Positions 27,589 to 30,438 of a stretch of DNA of 30,438 nt are shown one piece after another (within the stretch, counting starts at the first letter, position 1; every line of letters starts with the position of its first letter). The stretch spans positions 1 through 30,438 of the IMG/VR virus record IMGVR_UViG_3300043256_000088; one strand, written 5' to 3'. A program made the position numbers and the translations under genes. The DNA comes from a virus. Below the pieces are notes generated by a model. The model saw only the letters and a program-made list of their open reading frames with translations. It was not told the DNA's origin and did no database searches.

Positions 27589-29268
27589 TTATACGTCCCA
27601 CTTCCAGGCGATGTACTGGTACGGTTCGGTGTGCACGTGGTTGTGGAAGACTAGGTAGCGGTCCCCGTTCACCGTGACGAAGGCTTCACTGAAGTTGGCG
27701 ACGCGTGAGCCCGTGCCGTCGTCCGAGCTGATCCAGAAGATGCCGCGCAACTGTCCAAAAAGGCGATCGTCGGTCGCGTCGGGGATCGCGCTCGGTTGGC
27801 GTCGGACCGTCATCGGGAACAGGAAGAACTCGTCGACCGTGCCGGGAACCTTGCGCAAGACGCCGCCGGCCGAGCTACGGTCAAGCTCGAACCACGTAAG
27901 GCTGATGAAGACGAAGCCCTTGTCTACCACGCGGTTGAGGTTCGTGGCTGCGAGGATGTGCGGCGTGCCGGCGGGGATCATGACGTCGTCTTCCGGGCCG
28001 GGCGAACCTGACGTGTCGTCGTTGATCAACTGGCGCCACGTCGAAGTGACGTTATCGTAGAAGTAGCCGGGTCCACTGCTATCGTGGCGTTGCTCGGCTA
28101 GGCTGGTGATGTTGATGCTGCCCACCTTTGGGTCGACGTTGATCGAACGCGAACTGGCGAATACCAAGAACGGATACGGTGCTTCGGTCTCGGTGCCGAT
28201 GCGATTCACGTAGCCAACGTAGTGCTGGATGTAGACGCCGTTGTCCGAGACCGCAGCCGACTCTTCGATCTGCGTGAGCATCGAGAAGTGCACGTCGTCG
28301 GCCTTCATCCAGAAGTCCATCTCGTCGGTGCCGGCCCCGCTGTCCTGCGAACAGATGATGTACGAGCCGCCGTCCGACAGCGCAGTCTCCGAGGTCAGGT
28401 TCGGCGACCGGAACGATTGCTGCGTCATCAGCAGCGACGGGTTGTGCGCGATCAGGCCGATGCAGGCGATGGCGAACCGCTCATTCAGGCCAGACGTCGC
28501 GCTGCCAGTGAGGTAAGCCACGAAGGGCTTGTTCGTCAGGCCCGCCGCGTCGCCCACCAGGACCACGGTCTTCTCGTTCAGGATGCTGTTGATGCTGCGG
28601 TCGTTGTCGTTGCGTTCGTCTACGGCCCAGCCGGTCTCGGCCAAGGTGATGTCGACCGTGGCGCCGGTGCCCCCGCCGCCGGTCACGGCCAGCCCGGTCG
28701 TGCCGATGATGCCGGTCGATCCGCCCATGGTGATCGTGCAGCCCGAGCCGGACGCGGTGCCGTTCGGGCCCTTGACGGCGGTCGCCGCCGGGTAGCTCGG
28801 CAGGGAGCTGTAAACGCCCAGGCCCGCGGTGCCTAGGTCCTCGAACACCACGGCGCTGGTCACGATGCCGCCGCCGTCGGTGGTGGCCTGCACCTTCGCC
28901 GGGCAGCGGGACGAACCACCCTGAAGCTCCAGGATGATGTCGCTCTGGCTGGCCGTGTACCCCGTGCCGCCGGCGCTGATCGTGATCGACCCATTCGGAC
29001 GGTCGCCGAACGCGCCATTGCTGTGGATGCGCATGGTCAGGATCTGGCCCGAGGATACGGTCAGCACCTCGAACTTCGCGTCCAGGTGCGCACCCGCGTG
29101 CGTCAGCGTGACGATGTCGCCGACCACGTACGTGCCGCCGGTGCCGCCGTTGTTGATCACGACCGTGGCCACGTGCCGGCTAGTCTTGAAGCTGACCATC
29201 TTGTTCAAGAGGTCGTGGTAAGACGTCGCGCGAGCACTACCCACGCCGGTTTCAATTTGACATGCCAT
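27589..29268 (-). CDS. Virion (tail) structural protein, 559 residues, Gly/Thr-rich beta repeats
   Basis: It begins MACQIETGVGSARATSYHDL. The first 220 residues contain repeated 'GGTG-Y/T-GD' beta elements (INNGGTGGTYVVGDIVTLTH; ITISAGGTGYTASQSDIILE; LAVTGGGGTGATVDITLAE), as found in many phage tail and fibre proteins. The rest is mixed, ending FHNHVHTEPYQYIAWKWDV. A clear GAGG ribosome binding site precedes ATG 29268. It lies directly downstream of the tape measure, so it is probably a distal tail component. Confidence 0.7.
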   Translation of the reverse strand: MACQIETGVGSARATSYHDLLNKMVSFKTSRHVATVVINNGGTGGTYVVGDIVTLTHAGAHLDAKFEVLTVSSGQILTMRIHSNGAFGDRPNGSITISAGGTGYTASQSDIILELQGGSSRCPAKVQATTDGGGIVTSAVVFEDLGTAGLGVYSSLPSYPAATAVKGPNGTASGSGCTITMGGSTGIIGTTGLAVTGGGGTGATVDITLAETGWAVDERNDNDRSINSILNEKTVVLVGDAAGLTNKPFVAYLTGSATSGLNERFAIACIGLIAHNPSLLMTQQSFRSPNLTSETALSDGGSYIICSQDSGAGTDEMDFWMKADDVHFSMLTQIEESAAVSDNGVYIQHYVGYVNRIGTETEAPYPFLVFASSRSINVDPKVGSINITSLAEQRHDSSGPGYFYDNVTSTWRQLINDDTSGSPGPEDDVMIPAGTPHILAATNLNRVVDKGFVFISLTWFELDRSSAGGVLRKVPGTVDEFFLFPMTVRRQPSAIPDATDDRLFGQLRGIFWISSDDGTGSRVANFSEAFVTVNGDRYLVFHNHVHTEPYQYIAWKWDV

Positions 29269-29284
29269 TAGTTGTCCTCGCTGC

Positions 29285-30438
29285 TCATGAGAGAACCTGA
29301 TTCACGCGGTCCTTCTCTCGGGCCAGCACGTTGATGATTGCCTCGTCGGATCCACCAGCATTGATCGCGTTCGGGATGTCTTCTTCGCTCTGCACGTTGA
29401 CCACTTGCACGTTGACCGGCGGCGCCTCTTGTGTTTGCTGCTGGTTCGGGACGATGGTACCCGTGCGGTCCGGCACGAACAACTCGGGGCCGTTCTCGCC
29501 GACTACAAAGCTGCGGTTCGGCTGCACCGTTCCACCTTCCGCTTTGCCGCCTGCGATGGCGCCAGCTGCACCTGCAACGGTGCCGGCCCCGCCGCCGGTC
29601 AGTGCATTGATGGCCTGAATGACTAGCAGCCGAAGGAGGATCCGCTGAAGGTCCGCCAGAATGCTGTTGGCAAAGCTCTTGAAACTGAGTTTGGTATCGT
29701 CCAGGTCGTCCTGAAGACGGCCCAGTTCGCGCCTCTGGTCCTCGATGGCGCGAATCTGCTTGGCCGTTGCTTCCTCGCCCGATTTGGCCAAGGCCTCTTC
29801 TTGTGCAACGATCGAGCGCTGAAATGAGCCGATTTCGTTCTCCAACCTGCTGACCGCCTCGCGGCTCTCCAGGAAACCAGACAGCGCGTCGATAGTATTG
29901 CTGGCAACTATGTTCACAGCCTCTTCCGCCACCGAAGCGAAGTCCATGGCCTCTCGGCTGATCTTGGCGAACGCCCGAGTGAATCCATCTTCCAGCGTGT
30001 TGCTGGCTTCCAGCCCGCGCAGCTGTAAGTCGGCCAGCGCCTGCGCTTGCTGCTCGATGGAAATCCGGCCCTGCTGCCGCGCGTGTTCCAGTGCGATCTC
30101 CAATTCCAGTAGTCGCTCTTGAATGTTGATGCGCCGCGCAACGCGCTCAACAAGTCGGGCTTCTCGCTGCTGAACTCGCTGAAGCTCACGCGCTTCGTCG
30201 GTCTGCTCTTTCAGTGCACCCTTCAGCCTCTTACGCCACGCAACTTCGAGGATGATCTGATCCAGGATCGTACTCGTGACCCCTATGCCGGCCAGTTCCA
30301 TGCTCGCTACAATCTGATCTACAGCGGCCTGCTCCTTGCCAAGTTCTATGCGACGTGCCAGCAAGTCGTTCTCTTTCTGCAACTGCTCCAGCCCAGAAAT
30401 CTGAACGACGGCGTCTGGTATATCCATCGCGTCTTTCA
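29285..30438 (-). CDS. Tape measure protein, C-terminal part (runs off the right edge)
   Basis: The frame is open from the right edge; an in-frame ATG at 30427 is preceded by further open codons, so at least 384 residues belong to a longer protein. It is almost entirely long amphipathic coiled coil (ELEIALEHARQQGRISIEQQ; SRLENEIGSFQRSIVAQEEA), followed by an Ala/Gly-rich hydrophobic segment (AINALTGGGAGTVAGAAGAI) and a C-terminal tail with GENGPELFVPDRTG. That GxNGPELFxP motif is a hallmark of lambda-H-like tape measure proteins. It sets tail length and passes DNA at injection. Confidence 0.85.
   Translation of the reverse strand, partial: KDAMDIPDAVVQISGLEQLQKENDLLARRIELGKEQAAVDQIVASMELAGIGVTSTILDQIILEVAWRKRLKGALKEQTDEARELQRVQQREARLVERVARRINIQERLLELEIALEHARQQGRISIEQQAQALADLQLRGLEASNTLEDGFTRAFAKISREAMDFASVAEEAVNIVASNTIDALSGFLESREAVSRLENEIGSFQRSIVAQEEALAKSGEEATAKQIRAIEDQRRELGRLQDDLDDTKLSFKSFANSILADLQRILLRLLVIQAINALTGGGAGTVAGAAGAIAGGKAEGGTVQPNRSFVVGENGPELFVPDRTGTIVPNQQQTQEAPPVNVQVVNVQSEEDIPNAINAGGSDEAIINVLAREKDRVNQVLS

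Overview
This window is a piece of a tailed double-stranded DNA phage (or prophage) genome. Every gene I can support lies on the minus strand. The phage is probably a siphovirus of a high-GC Gram-negative host. The reasons are a tape-measure fragment followed by hub and tip proteins of the lambda/GTA style, a classical lipobox lipoprotein, and GC-rich codon use. The overall content resembles YuA/M6-like (Mesyanzhinovviridae-type) siphoviruses, but that placement is from memory of gene content and was not tested.

Reading in the direction of transcription (right to left), 30438-18987 is the distal tail module. It holds the tape-measure C-terminus, two virion proteins, a small protein, a 1003-residue tail protein with a triplicated N-terminus, a DUF2163-type four-cysteine hub protein, a 1022-residue tail-tip protein and a small coiled-coil/membrane protein. 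Next comes the only long non-coding stretch (18986-18537). It is AT-richer and carries about ten copies of a 13-bp repeat in both orientations, a short perfect palindrome, an extended -10 box and a GC-rich hairpin. It is the best candidate for an operator array and/or replication origin in front of the early operon.

From 18536 to beyond position 1 runs a compact early/replication operon of nearly 40 genes, mostly joined by 4-base ATGA (or GTGA) stop/start overlaps. It encodes a SNF2 helicase, a radical SAM enzyme, a uracil-DNA-glycosylase-like protein, a lipoprotein, a DNA methyltransferase, a primary-type sigma factor, an SSB-like protein, a RecD/Dda-type helicase, a dNTP diphosphohydrolase-like protein, an exonuclease-proficient family A DNA polymerase, dCMP deaminase, a dCTP-deaminase/dUTPase-fold protein, an Ada-like metal-binding protein, a VRR-NUC nuclease and a PrimPol-SF3 primase-helicase. 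Many very small proteins lie between them.

Together these genes give a nearly self-sufficient replisome and a nucleotide-pool module that steers dCMP/dCTP toward dUMP. A radical SAM enzyme, a UDG-like protein and a methyltransferase suggest DNA base chemistry beyond simple replication. The one real gap in the operon (11303-11468) holds a strongly structured RNA directly in front of a start codon and an 18-codon leader ORF whose stop lies in the first helix. No tRNA, rRNA, CRISPR array, integrase, transposase, terminase, capsid or endolysin gene is visible.
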